This document shows positions 1-10,182 of a DNA stretch of 64,000 nucleotides, piece by piece (position 1 is the stretch's first letter; each line of letters begins with the position of its first letter). Origin of the DNA: Undaria pinnatifida (taxonomy: Eukaryota; Sar; Phaeophyceae; Laminariales; Alariaceae); the NCBI GenBank assembly GCA_012845835.1, contig JABAKD010000018.1:9835759-9899758 (forward strand), read 5' to 3'. Position numbers and translations under genes: made by a program. The notes beneath the pieces were generated by a model. It searched no databases, was not told the origin of the DNA, and saw nothing but the letters and a program-made list of their open reading frames with translations.

Positions 1-1
1 A

Positions 2-109
2 GACCGGGAATTGGTGGGGCTGCTGGCTCAGGCGCAAGGAGAGGCGCACGTGGAGCTGGACGCAGAGGCTCGAGTGCATCGTTGGCCGAAGTTCGGGGAA
101 GGTTTGTAA
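2..109 (+). CDS. Partial 3'-terminal exon, unknown acidic protein
   Basis: An open frame enters from the left edge and ends at a TAA at 107-109. It encodes 35 residues starting DRELVGLLAQAQGEAHVELD and ending FGEGL. The composition (E/A/Q-rich, helix-forming) resembles the 3' parts of the low-complexity genes further right. The sequence that follows (about 130-420) matches the flank downstream of the degraded copy at 15.9-16.4 kb. I infer that this is the tail of another member of the locally amplified gene family. No domain is recognised, and the exon start lies outside the window. Confidence 0.35.
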   Translation, partial: DRELVGLLAQAQGEAHVELDAEARVHRWPKFGEGL

Positions 110-420
110 AGCACGCCGTTACCGGCGGGGCAGAAGAGGCTAGGGCTGCTGCTACCGTGGTTTAATGTGTGGACAGTGGTAGCTTAGCCACTAAGCCACT
201 ATATATGGTGGACTATTGGGCTTGTGGTGCGTGGGTTGTCGGACTTAAACAGGCGGTGATGGTCATGATTGGTGATGACAATCATGGGTCAACTGGTGAC
301 CATCATGAGTAGCGATGAATATCATGATATTGGTATCCACTAGATTATCATGATGCTGATATCATGGTAATGGTATAGATGACGATCAATCTTTGTGTTG
401 ATATCGACTATCATGATGTT
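110..420. repeat. 3'-flank repeat of the gene family, no gene
   Basis: After a run of codons in other frames this stretch becomes a degenerate repeat built on GATGTTGATATC-like words with many ATCATGAT palindromes. Related copies lie at about 15930-16420 and, as the arms of a palindrome, at 26264-26907. No gene is seen. Confidence 0.5.
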
Positions 421-920
421 NNNNNNNNNNNNNNNNNNNNNNNNNNNNNNNNNNNNNNNNNNNNNNNNNNNNNNNNNNNNNNNNNNNNNNNNNNNNNNNN
501 NNNNNNNNNNNNNNNNNNNNNNNNNNNNNNNNNNNNNNNNNNNNNNNNNNNNNNNNNNNNNNNNNNNNNNNNNNNNNNNNNNNNNNNNNNNNNNNNNNNN
601 NNNNNNNNNNNNNNNNNNNNNNNNNNNNNNNNNNNNNNNNNNNNNNNNNNNNNNNNNNNNNNNNNNNNNNNNNNNNNNNNNNNNNNNNNNNNNNNNNNNN
701 NNNNNNNNNNNNNNNNNNNNNNNNNNNNNNNNNNNNNNNNNNNNNNNNNNNNNNNNNNNNNNNNNNNNNNNNNNNNNNNNNNNNNNNNNNNNNNNNNNNN
801 NNNNNNNNNNNNNNNNNNNNNNNNNNNNNNNNNNNNNNNNNNNNNNNNNNNNNNNNNNNNNNNNNNNNNNNNNNNNNNNNNNNNNNNNNNNNNNNNNNNN
901 NNNNNNNNNNNNNNNNNNNN
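421..920. other. Assembly gap of 500 N
   Basis: Exactly 500 undetermined bases, a round number that suggests a scaffolding gap of nominal size. Reading frames drawn across it have no meaning. The true distance between the flanks is unknown. Confidence 0.99.
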
Positions 921-2056
921 CGCCGCAGCGGGCCCGAGAGCGTTGCACCGTTGGTTCCGTCGGAGTACCGCCGCCGCCGCCGCAGTCGCCGCCGACGGTT
1001 TCAGGCGTCGCGGCGGCGAAGGCAGGGATCAGGGCGGGGACGGCGGCATTGGCACCGCGGCAACAAGGCTCGTGTTCGGGGTCAGGTCACAGTGGGTGTG
1101 GGTTCGGGATTCGGGGCGGGTCGGGTCGCGTTCGGGTCCGGGGTGGCGTCTACGCGCGGCGCCTCAACGTCTCGGTCGGCCTCGCAGCAGCGGCGCGAGG
1201 GCGTGAAGGTCCGGGCAAACGTCCACGGCGGCGGCGGTGGCGGCGGCAATGGTGGTGGTGTTGGTGTTGGCGTTCGTGTGGGTGATGGTGGTGGTGGTGG
1301 TGTTGGTGTTGGTGTTGATGGTGTAGTGTCCGCGATGGTGTGGGTGGTGGTGTTGATGGTGATGTTGGTGGTGGTGGTGGTGTGGTGTTGGGGGTTGTGG
1401 TGTTGGTGCTGGTGTGGGTGATCGTGATGGTGCTGGTGTTGATGATATTGGTGTAAGCAGTGGTGGTGGTGGTGTTGGTGGCGGTGCTAGTGGTGTTGTT
1501 GGTGGCATTGGTGTTGGTGCTGGTGTTGGTGTTGGTGGTGTTGGTGGCAGTGGTGGCGTTGGTGTCGGCGGTGGCAGGTTTGGTGGTATGGGTAGTGTTG
1601 GTGTCGGTGACGTTGGCGGTCTCGGTGTTGCTAGTGGTGTTGGTGGTCTAGGTGTTACTGGTGCTGGTGGTGGCGGGGGTGGAAATCGATGCCGCCGCGA
1701 CTTGTCCCGCCGCCTCCCTCACCGCTCTTCGCCTTCTCCGTCCACCCACATGGCCGGACCCGAGGTGCGCCGATCTGCGAGGGGAAATCTTCGGTGCCCA
1801 TCCTGAGGCGGCGCATCCTCGATGACGCCATCGGCGGTGGTAGCGTCGGTCGTGGTGGTAGCGGTGGTGTTCCGGAGAGTCACGCGACCACCACAGGCAA
1901 GGGAGGGGTTGTGGAGTTGGAGAGGCGAAGCGGTGGAAGGGGTAGGGGCGCCGGCGAGCGCGAGACGGGGTTTCGGCATGGGCTTGGGCGTGGCCATGCT
2001 GCCAGAGCTGGGAAGAATGTGGTCGGCACGGGTGGGAGCCTGGAACCCTGTTACAA
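921..2056 (+). CDS. Gene-family copy A, Gly/Val-rich exon (5' part lost in gap, frameshifted)
   Basis: This GC-rich exon-like stretch runs from the gap to a GT donor at 2057-2058 (TACAA|gtgagc). It aligns along its length with the intact exon 46862-47629. Shared landmarks are the CGACTTGTCCC-type RRDLS segment, the motif HATTTG.GG and a GAGERE segment near the end. The middle (1210-1680) is an expanded GGTGTT repeat encoding Gly/Val. Unlike its paralogue it cannot be read in one frame: the frame carrying RRDLSRRLPHRS stops at 1804-1806, and the homologous continuation ILDDAIGGGS lies in another frame. It ends in phase 2, as the paralogue does. It is probably decaying or mis-assembled near the gap. 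Function is unknown. Confidence 0.45.
1210..1680. repeat. GGTGTT/GGTGGT minisatellite inside exon
   Basis: About 470 bases of irregular GGTGTTGGT and GGTGGT repeats. Depending on frame they encode poly Gly/Val or similar. The paralogous exon near 47130-47230 has only a short GGTGATGGT run, so this is an expansion in this copy. Confidence 0.85.
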
Positions 2057-2428
2057 GTGAGCATTAATGTATGGAAAGTTTCGATATACCGAAATATCGA
2101 ACACATTGGTATAGAGCTATCGTACGTCGATGTATCGTTTTAAACTTCGGTGTACCGAATACCAAACTCGTATCTATTGTTTGTTGTTTATCGGCGTTGT
2201 GTTTATATCGAACTAATTTATCGTTCGATACATATCCCGATAGGTAGCAGCGTGCAACATGTGACGGTTCGATGGCACATGGATTGACCGGTCAGCCAAC
2301 CCTATAATGGCGGCCTACAAACATACACACAACGGAACAGCTATGTCCGGCGATAAAGAAATGCCTCACTTTTCCTCTAACCCCCTCCCTCCCTCTCTCC
2401 ACTGTTCCGCCACCATGTCTGTGCCCAG

Positions 2429-2689
2429 CGCGCACGGCCACAAAGGTGGGGTCAGGGCTAGGTCCACCCCGCGGGGTGGTGGGGTCGGCGGTGGCCGCGG
2501 CCTCAGCCGTGGCGGAGGTGGGGGTGATCAAGGCACACGCAGGGGTGGTCGCGGCGGTGACAGTGTTGTGACGTCGCGCCGTCGATCGGTGGAGATTGAG
2601 GCGGCCACGCGGCAACCCAGAGAGACGGAGGGGCATGAGCTGTGCAATTCGAAGGAGAAGCGCAGCGAGCTTTTGGCTTTCATGGAAAG
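2429..2689 (+). CDS. Gene-family copy A, basic Gly/Arg-rich exon
   Basis: The exon lies between a pyrimidine-rich acceptor (gtgcccag at 2421-2428) and the donor GAAAG|gtacgtg at 2690. It encodes an RGG-like region (GGGVGGGRGLSRGGGGGDQG) followed by a charged helix ending KEKRSELLAFMER. The 261 bases are symmetric phase 2-2, so it fits between the exon ending at 2056 and the one starting at 3144 without breaking the frame. Alternatively the gene could begin here at the ATG at 2415 (GCCACC before ATG, protein MSVPSAHGHKG). No counterpart is seen in the paralogue at 47.6-48.0 kb. RGG-type tracts often bind RNA, but function here is unknown. Confidence 0.5.
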
Positions 2690-2864
2690 GTACGTGCAAG
2701 TAGGCAGATAAGGTAGAAATGGGCATGCCGTAGGCAGACAGACAGTACGAAGCAATTTTGTATATTGAATTTTACCGATGTTGGAAATGGTGTCCCGTTT
2801 TTGTGGAAGGCCGCTACTGGTGCCGGTTATTCGTTTTTTACCTATCATCAAGTGTCATGATAGG

Positions 2865-3110
2865 CAACCAACCAACCTGACCACACACTTCAACCAGCCA
2901 GTCAATCAACCAACTAGCCAGACTTATAAATCTATCAACCAACCGACCAACCAACCAACCAACCAATCAACCAATCAATGTATTAGATCAAAACACCAAT
3001 CGACTAATTAGTCGCTATGCCAACCAATGAATCCACCAATGAATCCAACCAAACACTATTTCAATCAACCATTGAGCCCATCAAGCCAGTCGACCAACCG
3101 ATCGGGCATC
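2865..3110. repeat. CCAAC/CAATC-rich intronic simple repeat
   Basis: Degenerate AACC/AATC repeats fill the intron before the exon at 3144. The paralogous intron at about 47750-47960 carries the same type of repeat in the same place, which supports common origin of the two loci. Confidence 0.8.
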
Positions 3111-3143
3111 AATATTCATCACTCTACCCCCTGGACTTATCAG

Positions 3144-3228
3144 GAAGAGGAGCGAGGCTCGGTGCGCAAAGGAGAAGAAAGAAAAGGACAGCCTGGGACG
3201 CGCTGCGAAAACAAAGCGTGCGCTCCAG
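3144..3228 (+). CDS. Gene-family copy A, small charged coiled-coil exon
   Basis: The acceptor is ttatcag at 3137-3143 and the donor is CCAG|gtaaga at 3229. With the phase-2 junction from the preceding exon the 85 bases read KRSEARCAKEKKEKDSLGRA and continue to ...KRALQ. This is a Lys/Glu-rich helix that continues the MER ending of the previous exon. The paralogue at 47986-48079 reads KRLEALYDTWKEEKEQEEEQ in the same phase. Conservation of both splice sites and frame between copies is the main support for a real exon. Confidence 0.6.
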
Positions 3229-3410
3229 GTAAGATTGGTGTTGAAGTTACTGCTTTCATTTTCTTGTTCAGGGAACAGATCTTTTTAAAAGGATGTTTTT
3301 ACTTGTCGAGTGGAGCTCTTCTTTCTATACCCTGTCGTTGAATCTTTCTCTTTTTCTTACTCTTTCTCGGCGCGACTCAACTCAAAAAAAATACTGTCCT
3401 ACGCGGATAC

Positions 3411-3698
3411 CGCGGACCAATGATACGCCGAGAACACTAACCCCCCTCCCGCCTATCCGTTGCGCCCCCGCCCCTGCCCCCGCTCACGCCCTCGATGCAA
3501 TTATTTTTTCGAAACCGCCGCTCGCACATACGCCCGGTGGTCCTATGCGGATACCGCGGACCAATGATACGCCGAGAACACTAACCCCCCTCCCGCCTAT
3601 CCGTTGCGCCCCCGCCCCTGCCCCCGCTCACGCCTTCGATGCAATTATTTTTTCGAAACCGCCGCTCGCACATACGCCCGGTGCAAACCAGGAGCTCG
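3411..3698 (+). repeat. 144-bp tandem duplication before an exon
   Basis: Two nearly identical 144-base units (one begins at about 3411, the next at about 3555) cover a C-rich segment starting CGCGGACCAATGATACG. A single related unit lies at about 48345-48490 in the paralogous locus, so this copy has undergone a local duplication. Each unit ends close to a TTTTTCG...CGCCCGG sequence, and the second abuts the acceptor of the exon at 3692. Confidence 0.85.
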
Positions 3699-4207
3699 AA
3701 GCTGCTCGAAAGTCCCGCATGCCTCAACGCCCTCTCCGCTCGCGGTCAAGGGACGTCGTAAATGCTTCCAGCGCCAGCCCTCCCCGCGTTGTCACTGCTC
3801 CCGCCCCGCTGGCGCTACCGTCACCGCGTGTGCCTAATTATTCTTCTCGCACTGTGCCCGTGGTGGAAGCGGGCAGAACCCGGCGATCTAATGCCAGCGC
3901 CGGTGAATCGGTTGTGGCGGCAATGGTGATATCATCGGCGGCGGTAGCAGCAACGGTAGCAGTGTCGAAGGAAGAAGCGACTGTATGCGCGTCGGAGAGA
4001 GCGCTCCGGACCCCTCGGGTTCACTTCGAGGACGGTGGAGGTGGCAGTAGCCGTGGCCGTGGCCGTGGCGGTGGCCGTGGCGGTGGCCGTGGCGGTGGCC
4101 GTTGCGATGGCTGTGGCGGTGGCCGTGGCCGTGGCCGTGGCCGTGGCGGCGGTGGTGGTGGTCGTGGGAGGGGGACGAGGCCGCAGGGTTCTGGCAGTAA
4201 GCGCACG
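3692..4207 (+). CDS. Gene-family copy A, Ser/Arg and Gly/Arg-rich exon
   Basis: The acceptor gcaaaccag is identical to that of the paralogue at 48490, and the donor is ACG|gtgaga at 4208. The 172 codons are in phase 0 with the previous exon. They begin ELEAARKSRMPQRPLRSRSR, pass through an Ala/Val/Ser-rich segment, and end in a Gly-Arg tract (RGRGRGGGRGGGRGGG) followed by SGSKRT. Such RGG tracts occur in nucleic-acid-binding proteins, but no folded domain is recognised. If the donor were not used, the frame would stop ten bases on (TGA 4217-4219). Confidence 0.55.
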
Positions 4208-4490
4208 GTGAGACCATGATGGGAAGGGGGGGTGGCGGGTGGATGGGCTTGCTGTACTCGTTTATGATTGAGGCTTGCTGTCTAGCTGCCTGTCTGTTTG
4301 TCAGTCGGTCTTTTTGTCTTCTCTTCTGCCCCTGTCAAAGCACCTCTTCCCCCCTCCCTCTTTCTCTCACTAACTCTTTTTTTCTCTCCCCCCCCCCTTT
4401 CTCTCACTAACTCTTTGTTTCTCTCCCCCCCTCGTCCGACCCTTCGCGCACCCACCATGTGCCGGAAAAACTGTCACCATGTTACCCCAG

Positions 4491-5156
4491 AAAGAACCGC
4501 TCAAGCAGCATCAATCAAGGGAGCAAGAGCGCGACCAGCACCAGCACCAGCGGGATCAGAAGCAGCAGGAGCAGGAGCAGCGGGAGCAGCAGCAGCAGCG
4601 GGAGCAGCAGCAGCAGCGGGAGAAGCAGCAGCAGCAGCAGGAGCGGGAGCAGCAGCAGCAGCAGGAGCGGGAGCAGCAGCAGAAGCGGGCGCAGCAGCAG
4701 CAGCAGCAGCGGGAGCAGCAGCAGCAGCGGGAGCAGCAGCAGCAGCAGCGGGAGCAGCAGCAGCAGCGGGAGCAGCAGAGGCAGCAGCAGCAACAGCAGC
4801 AGGAGACGGAGGAGAACAGGAGGCGGCAACAACAGCGCAAGCAGCAGCAGGAGCTGAAGCATCAGAAGAAGAAGAAGAGGCAGCAGCAGCAACAGCAGCG
4901 TGAGCAACAGCAGAGGGAGCGGCAACAGCTGCGGCAGAAGCAGGATCAGGAACAGGAGCTGGTGCTGCAGCAGCTGCTGCGCGCCGAAAAGCTTCAAATG
5001 ATTCAGAACATACGCAAGCAGGAGCGTGAATTTCGGGCGAGAGGCGTAGGATTGACGCTATTCATTTGTCTGACAGCACAAAGGAATCGCCTACAGAGGA
5101 TCAGGAGGAAAAGCACCACCCCCGCCGACCCGCGGTCACGGTGCAGATGCCCGTAG
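4491..5156 (+). CDS. Gene-family copy A, glutamine-rich coiled-coil exon
   Basis: The exon follows the acceptor ttaccccag at 4490 and stays in phase 0 with the exon ending at 4207. It begins KEPLKQHQSREQERDQHQHQ and continues as about 120 residues of REQQQQ repeats, encoded by CAG/GAG/CGG triplets. A less repetitive helix follows (LRAEKLQMIQNIRKQEREFR), and the frame closes at the TAG at 5154-5156. The paralogue at 48491 has a normal Gln/Glu helix at the equivalent place, so the polyQ is an expansion. From about 5029 a second frame opens and carries the homologous-looking continuation, so either a splice lies near 5030-5060 or there is a frameshift. Confidence 0.5.
   Translation, partial: KEPLKQHQSREQERDQHQHQRDQKQQEQEQREQQQQREQQQQREKQQQQQEREQQQQQEREQQQKRAQQQQQQREQQQQREQQQQQREQQQQREQQRQQQQQQQETEENRRRQQQRKQQQELKHQKKKKRQQQQQQREQQQRERQQLRQKQDQEQELVLQQLLRAEKLQMIQNIRKQEREFRARGVGLTLFICLTAQRNRLQRIRRKSTTPADPRSRCRCP
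4560..4930 (+). repeat. CAG-rich trinucleotide tract
   Basis: Interrupted (CAG)n with CGG/GAG/GAA interruptions, coding for Q/R/E in the frame of the surrounding exon. The antisense and shifted frames give poly-Leu, poly-Cys, poly-Ala and poly-Ser artefacts. Confidence 0.9.
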
Positions 5157-5767
5157 AGATCTTGCCCAGGCAGACCCCTCCGCAATTGTGGCCTTCTTCT
5201 CCCCTTCCGGAAGAAGTGGTGGTGGTAACGGTTGTAAAGACGGCGGCGATTGCCGCTGCGGCGGTAGCGGCGGCGGTAGCGGCAGTAGCGGCGACGGCGA
5301 TAGCGGCGGTGGCGGCCGTAGCGGCCGTAGCGGTGACTGTGGAAGAGGTTCCCCTCCCGCCTACGATTTCCTCGAGGGTTCCGGCTGCAAAGGGCATCCA
5401 GCAGGGTTTCGCACTGCCCGGGGAGGCTTTGACGGACCACCCTCAGCCGACGTCGGCAGCTGAAGTGGTGCCCAGGGAAGATGCGACAGCGGTGGTGCCA
5501 GATGATATGGCAACTGACGATCGCCAGGGAGCATCCTCTGCTTTCCGACGGCCGTTCACTTCCCCCTTGGGCTCTACTCCGGCTCCGGCTCCGGTGCAGG
5601 CTTCGCCGTCGGCGGCTCCGGCAGCTTCTTCGGTCACCCGACAGCTACCTTCCGGTAGACTGATTGGAGACCCGCTCGGCGTCGACCAACCACAAGGTAG
5701 ATGTCGAGGTCCCGACGCGTTCCGATGCTTCCCTGCGGGCTGTGGCGGCGGCACCCCTAGAATATGA
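5029..5767 (+). CDS. Gene-family copy A, Ala/Val/Pro-rich segment
   Basis: This open frame overlaps the end of the glutamine-rich exon and stops at 5765-5767. It encodes a charged start (DSTKESPTEDQEEKHHPRRP), an Ala/Val run from imperfect GCGGTAGCG repeats (about 5245-5340), and then an acidic/Pro-Ala tail. A similar Ala/Val run (VVEAVAAVAVAGVQ) is found in a shifted frame at about 49340-49380 of the paralogue. I see no clean donor or acceptor joining it to the previous exon, so the link may be a frameshift. Function is unknown. Confidence 0.35.
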
Positions 5768-6103
5768 ACCAGCCATGAGCTCCGCGCAGGTAGACGCCGT
5801 GATTTCCGGGGGGCTTGCCTCTCGCAATGACAAGTCTCGGACCAGTCGCGACGGCAGCGGTAGGCAGTGGCGGCGGTAGAGGAGGTAGCAACGGCAGCGG
5901 GCGGGGGGAACGAGGGAACTGCGGCTTGCGACGGAAAGGCTCATCTTGTGAGGACGGAGGCGGAGACCGGCAGTATTGACGTGGGACGCGTTGCTCGCCG
6001 CACCGGAGGATCTAGCAGCGGATGAATGTGCTCTCTGCGGCTTACGGCGTGGCGAGCGAGGGGGTGCTCGCTGCGCCGGCGCCGAAGAAATACATGAACG
6101 GGG

Positions 6104-7054
6104 ATGGGAACGGGAATGGAGATGGAGTGGCAGCGGAATGGGAATGGGAACGGTAATGGGAACGGAGGCGGCAACGGGAATGAGAGTGGGAATGAGAACC
6201 GCCCTGGCCTGGGGGACTCCGTCACGCAGAGAGAGCCGATGGTCCCCTCCCTCTTCGGCCCTTCGAGGGCATCTCCCGCGGCGGACGCTGCCTCGCCTGA
6301 CTCTACCGCCACCGCAGCATCTGCGGTGTACGGCTGTGATAAGGAAGTTGCCGGTGAGTGGGGGGCCGGGACAGACAGCTCGGACGCGTTGGACTACAGG
6401 TTCAGTCCTAAGGAGGACGCGGAGAGCACAGGAAGTGTTGCTGGAGGATGCGCCTCGGCTGAAAGCTTCTCTGGGAACGGCACTGCTGCCGAAGATGCCG
6501 TGGCCGCCTCATTTGAGGACCTCAGCCAAGCTCTGGACGAAGGGCTGATCGAACCTAGTTGTGCCCACCTCGAGGCACAGGCCAGCGTTGACTCAGAGGT
6601 GGCACGGCCTGACCCTTCCTTGTTGGTCTTGGTGAAGGTTGGAGAGGTTGACGACCAGCTGTACTCGAACAGAAAGCGGTCGAACGGTGGCAGTGGCTCC
6701 CCGGCGTCTACTGTGGAGGGTCGGGATGCAATGGCTGGTAGTGTTGAAGGTGGTAACGAGTCGTACCAGGCTTGGGAGGGCGATGGTGGTGTCGGCGAGG
6801 GTGGAAAATGTGATGACGTTGGTGGTGTTGGCGCAAGTGGTGAAGGTGATGGCGTGGGGGTGTTGATGGGGATGGTAGAGGTGATGACGTTGGTGGTGTC
6901 GGGCGAGTTTATGGTATTGGAGGCGTCGCCGTCGCCACAACTGGCGTCGCGTCTTCGAGAGCACCTCGGGCCTTTTCGCGTGCCGGAAAGAAGAAACTTC
7001 GCTCTTGCTTGGCCAGGGAAAAGAGCAAGACCCACGTCACCCCCCGCAGTATGA
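6104..7054 (+). CDS. Gene-family copy A, acidic low-complexity 3' region
   Basis: An open frame of about 316 codons. It starts with NGNGNG repeats from GGGAATGGGAAC units. An acidic region follows (SDALDYRFSPKEDAESTG, then AAEDAVAASFEDLSQALDEG), and the frame ends TSPPAV. Positions about 6395-6640 align with the degraded block at about 15165-15395 (YRFS.EDAESTG, GLIEP / RLVDP, VDSEVA / ANSEVA), so a family member once extended through here. A possible exon follows at 7050-7134 (acceptor ccccgcag, donor CAAG|gtgaat). No domain is recognised, and exon ends are uncertain. Confidence 0.35.
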   Translation: MGTGMEMEWQRNGNGNGNGNGGGNGNESGNENRPGLGDSVTQREPMVPSLFGPSRASPAADAASPDSTATAASAVYGCDKEVAGEWGAGTDSSDALDYRFSPKEDAESTGSVAGGCASAESFSGNGTAAEDAVAASFEDLSQALDEGLIEPSCAHLEAQASVDSEVARPDPSLLVLVKVGEVDDQLYSNRKRSNGGSGSPASTVEGRDAMAGSVEGGNESYQAWEGDGGVGEGGKCDDVGGVGASGEGDGVGVLMGMVEVMTLVVSGEFMVLEASPSPQLASRLREHLGPFRVPERRNFALAWPGKRARPTSPPAV

Positions 7055-7134
7055 AGAAAGTTTCCTTCGCCCCACTGAGGCGGACTCTGCTAACGCTGCT
7101 GCTGCTCATGCCGGGGCCTGGAGCCAGGAGCAAG

Positions 7135-8071
7135 GTGAATACCGTAATAATAATTGTCGTAAACGCATGCCCAGAGCAAACGCCCTGGGGCACCGGTGTC
7201 AGCGACAACGATGATACGCCGGAGTAAATGCCCCGCATTTGAAATTTCAATGCGAAAACACGGCCCGGCCCATCGCCAACGATCCGGGTTGGCTTTCACG
7301 CTTGCACAACCGCAACGCCCCGGGGGGCATTTGCTAGCATATTGCGGTAGATTCTTGTATTTGAGAAAGGCTGGCGGGACGGAGCCGGGCCTGAGGGGGG
7401 CGGTGGTAGACCTTTTACGTGTTAGTCGTTAGGACACCGCTCTACACCTGATTTCCTTTTGTGGTGGAGGGCTGTGCTCGATGTGGGCTCGGAATCGAGT
7501 CTTCTGTTTGACAGGCGTAGAGTGGAACGCTAACCCGCAACAGGCGCGCCTATCCCCCAACCTTAACGCTGTAGTATTCTATTACGATTATTCTCGACGT
7601 CGGCTTCCCAACCGATTAAGCCCTTCCCCCTTCGCCCGTCGCTTTGTCCCCCGCGAAAGCTCATTTTCTCGCCGGTCTTCCGAGATTCTTTAACTACCAT
7701 GATCAGAATAGCGACCCCTTCAACCCCCCTCTCGTCCTTGCCCCCCATCCTCGCCGGCCTTTTTACAGCCTCTGTTCCCTCGCAATAGTCTTCCATACAG
7801 GCGCACGAAAAAAATACCAGGTACAAGGTATATAATATCCTTCGAAATATGTATGTATGTGTATGATCCCCTTCCGACTTCTGCGTCTCATCCCCCCCCC
7901 CTGCCTACCCAATATCACACGCCACCCCCCTGCCTCCGCTCCCGCCTCTTCATCCTCCCACGCCCTCCCCCCCCTCCCCGCATTATCCCGTACGTCCTCC
8001 CCTCCCCCCCCCCCCCCCCCCCCGATACGAAACCAGAATCCACACGACGAAGACTTCTACCTCCCACCTAG
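7135..8071. other. Intron or intergenic stretch with pyrimidine-rich tract
   Basis: No supported gene. The right part (about 7690-8060) is C/T-rich with a run of about 20 C at 8003-8022, as often seen before exons in this window. One TACCAGGTA palindrome is at 7815-7823. Confidence 0.5.
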
Positions 8072-8242
8072 GTACGTCCTTGACTCGGAGAGGACAAACA
8101 GCGCCCGTGTTTGCCTCGGTGGCGGTAGCGGTAGCGGTGGTCTCAATTTGACTGAGCCGTACCCGTGGCTGCCCGTGATGTTGGACGCCGTTAAGTGGTC
8201 GCTGGGGATGATCTCCCTGGAACGCCTCAACTTCGCATGGAG
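8072..8242 (+). CDS. Exon of an unrecognised gene
   Basis: The exon is bounded by the acceptor ccacctag and a strong donor ATGGAG|gtgagt. The 171 bases (phase 2-2) encode YVLDSERTNSARVCLGGGSG, then a more ordinary globular-looking sequence with PYPWLPVMLDAVKW and SLERLNFAW. It has mixed composition, unlike the low-complexity family around it. The next supported exon (10027) begins in phase 0, so either an intermediate exon is missed or the two belong to different genes. Confidence 0.5.
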
Positions 8243-10026
8243 GTGAGTTGTGACTTGTTAGCGACGGGGGGGTAGCTCGGCCCTTGTGTGATGTATTCCA
8301 TTGTGTTTAAATACCCGTTATTACGTGCTGGTTCAAGATAAATACGAAGTAATATACACATGCCGTTTTGACGCATCGGGCGATGACGTCTTGCACACGG
8401 GTTCCATGAACCTCCGCCAACAATCAAGGGACGGGGTGTGTGCCTTTTGTTTCTGTTTTTCCCTGAATTTTTGTCATCAAGGAAATCATGGAAGTTTCCG
8501 CCTATCAAGACCGAGTATTAATCGGCGGTTAACACAAAACAAGACAAACACCGTTCATCACATCTTCAGCAAGTGGTTCACAGAACACGTGTGCAATGTG
8601 TCAGGGTCTGTTTGAAAAAGACATGAATGTTAGAACTTGTGTGCGGGGTGAAGCTTGTATAATTTACGTATCGTCATGTATTTGCCTTACCAGCAGTTTC
8701 AGCGTAGGATCGATTTTAGGGCATCAAGTATGATTGCACAATGGTTCTACGCAGTCAAATCCTGCTAATGTTGCGCGAACTGTTTACAGACATACATGCC
8801 TTGGAGTACGGGGAAGCGACCAGGTCGGGAAAAAAGTATGGGGAAAACACTCCTTCCTACGAATGGAAACGCGCAAACTATCCATGACCTTACTGTAGGT
8901 CTGTGGTGGCTGGGGGGTCGGGGTATGACATTCTCACCGCCAGCACCAGCCCTACGCCTTAAACAAAAGTCCGTCCATGTCGCCCTCTTCCGTTGTTCAT
9001 GGGGATCGTTATGATGCCAAATATGTGGTATTCGAGTAGATATTGCAAGCGGCATTTTGGATGAAACAAAAACAAGCTTTTAGCGTAACTAGCCTGTGTA
9101 CAGGTTGAAAGACATCTCGGCTGTGAGATGCGAGAATGCCGTAAAAGTGATATGGCGTATCATATTTGGCAGTTTTTTTACCTTTCGTCGTGTTTGGTTT
9201 ACGCTGTACCGCCGTCGTTAGATTCGTTTTTCTTGATTTAGGTAGCTTGAGTTTTTTTGTCTCGTGTCATCCAATTTTTTACGCTTGCTTTTGTTGGGCT
9301 TGTTTCCACGCTTCCTTCTTTTCTTTTAATGGTCGGTTTCGGTTTGTATTACGTCCTTTGAATTGCCGTGTTAATATGATTGCGACGCTGGGGGAGGCTC
9401 CACTGGCGTAACACGAGAGCCGCGGCATCAGCCGCTGCTTCTCGTCTCCTATCGTACTGCTGCCAGAACCCGATAGGTTCTCTCCCCAGCCTACTGGCCG
9501 GGGCTCGAACATACGCAGTCTCGGACGACCGAGACTCCAATGGTAGTAAACAATTGACATATCCCTATCCCCGAATCGCTACCATTCAAACGCAAACAAT
9601 GACAATAAGTAGAATGCTGTGTAGTCAACACCGTGTATATGCGGCTGCTCCGTTCAACCCACCCTCAAACGACGAAGGGGCGGGTGGGTGGGAGAAACCA
9701 GGGCATTAGACTAGCCTCTACCGTAGGCCTATCAACCGGCAAGGGAAGCGTCGTTCCGCTCGTGTGCTCCATTGTAGTCGCGGAGCTCCGCACGCGAGAC
9801 GCTTGGTGCCTCGAGGGTGGTCGTCACTGCTTCCCATTGCGCCCGGTCCTAATTGTCTATCCGTCGGTAGGACCCCCCAGTATCGTTCGTACAAGTATTA
9901 GATTCGCCGGTTCGGAGCAACACTGTCACTACGAAAAAAATATGTTTGCTTTATGTCGTTTTTATGTTGTTTTATTGTTTGTTGGTATTTTTCTCTTCGC
10001 GTTCAACTTGTCTTCTGTAACGCCAG
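8243..10026. other. Long intron or intergenic stretch
   Basis: About 1.8 kb with no supported exon. It contains a tRNA-like B-box (GTTCGAGCCCC on the minus strand near 9500) followed by a CAGTCTCGG...CCGAGACT hairpin. Related degenerate copies occur near 27945 and 57730, suggesting a dispersed repeat. Confidence 0.4.
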
Positions 10027-10182
10027 ATGCCAGACATGCGGGAGGAGCCGTACTTTGCCCGGCTGATGACGCGCAATGGCATGGACTCACCCCCTCCCAA
10101 TTACAAGTGGATACTCCCGTCCTGTGCGATGGTATTGTTTCTGGAAGCTTCTGACGAGGTGGCAATGGCCAGTGTGCCAAAG
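10027..10182 (+). CDS. Exon of an unrecognised gene
   Basis: The acceptor is gtaacgccag and the donor is CCAAAG|gtgagc. It reads MPDMREEPYFARLMTRNGMD and continues through PNYKWILPSCAMVLFLEASD to ASVPK. The ATG at 10027 could be the initiator. It joins in phase 0 to the exon at 10841, giving ...ASVPK followed by VEGFRTPDRA. The sequence has balanced composition and several conserved-looking aromatic positions, but I do not recognise a family. Confidence 0.55.

Noticed and set aside
340-1285. Frames spanning the N gap
   Set aside because: Their continuity is only through undetermined bases.
4515-4997. Poly-Leu, poly-Cys, poly-Ser and poly-Ala frames on both strands
   Set aside because: They are shifted or antisense readings of the CAG tract; only the glutamine frame continues into non-repetitive helix and matches splice phase.
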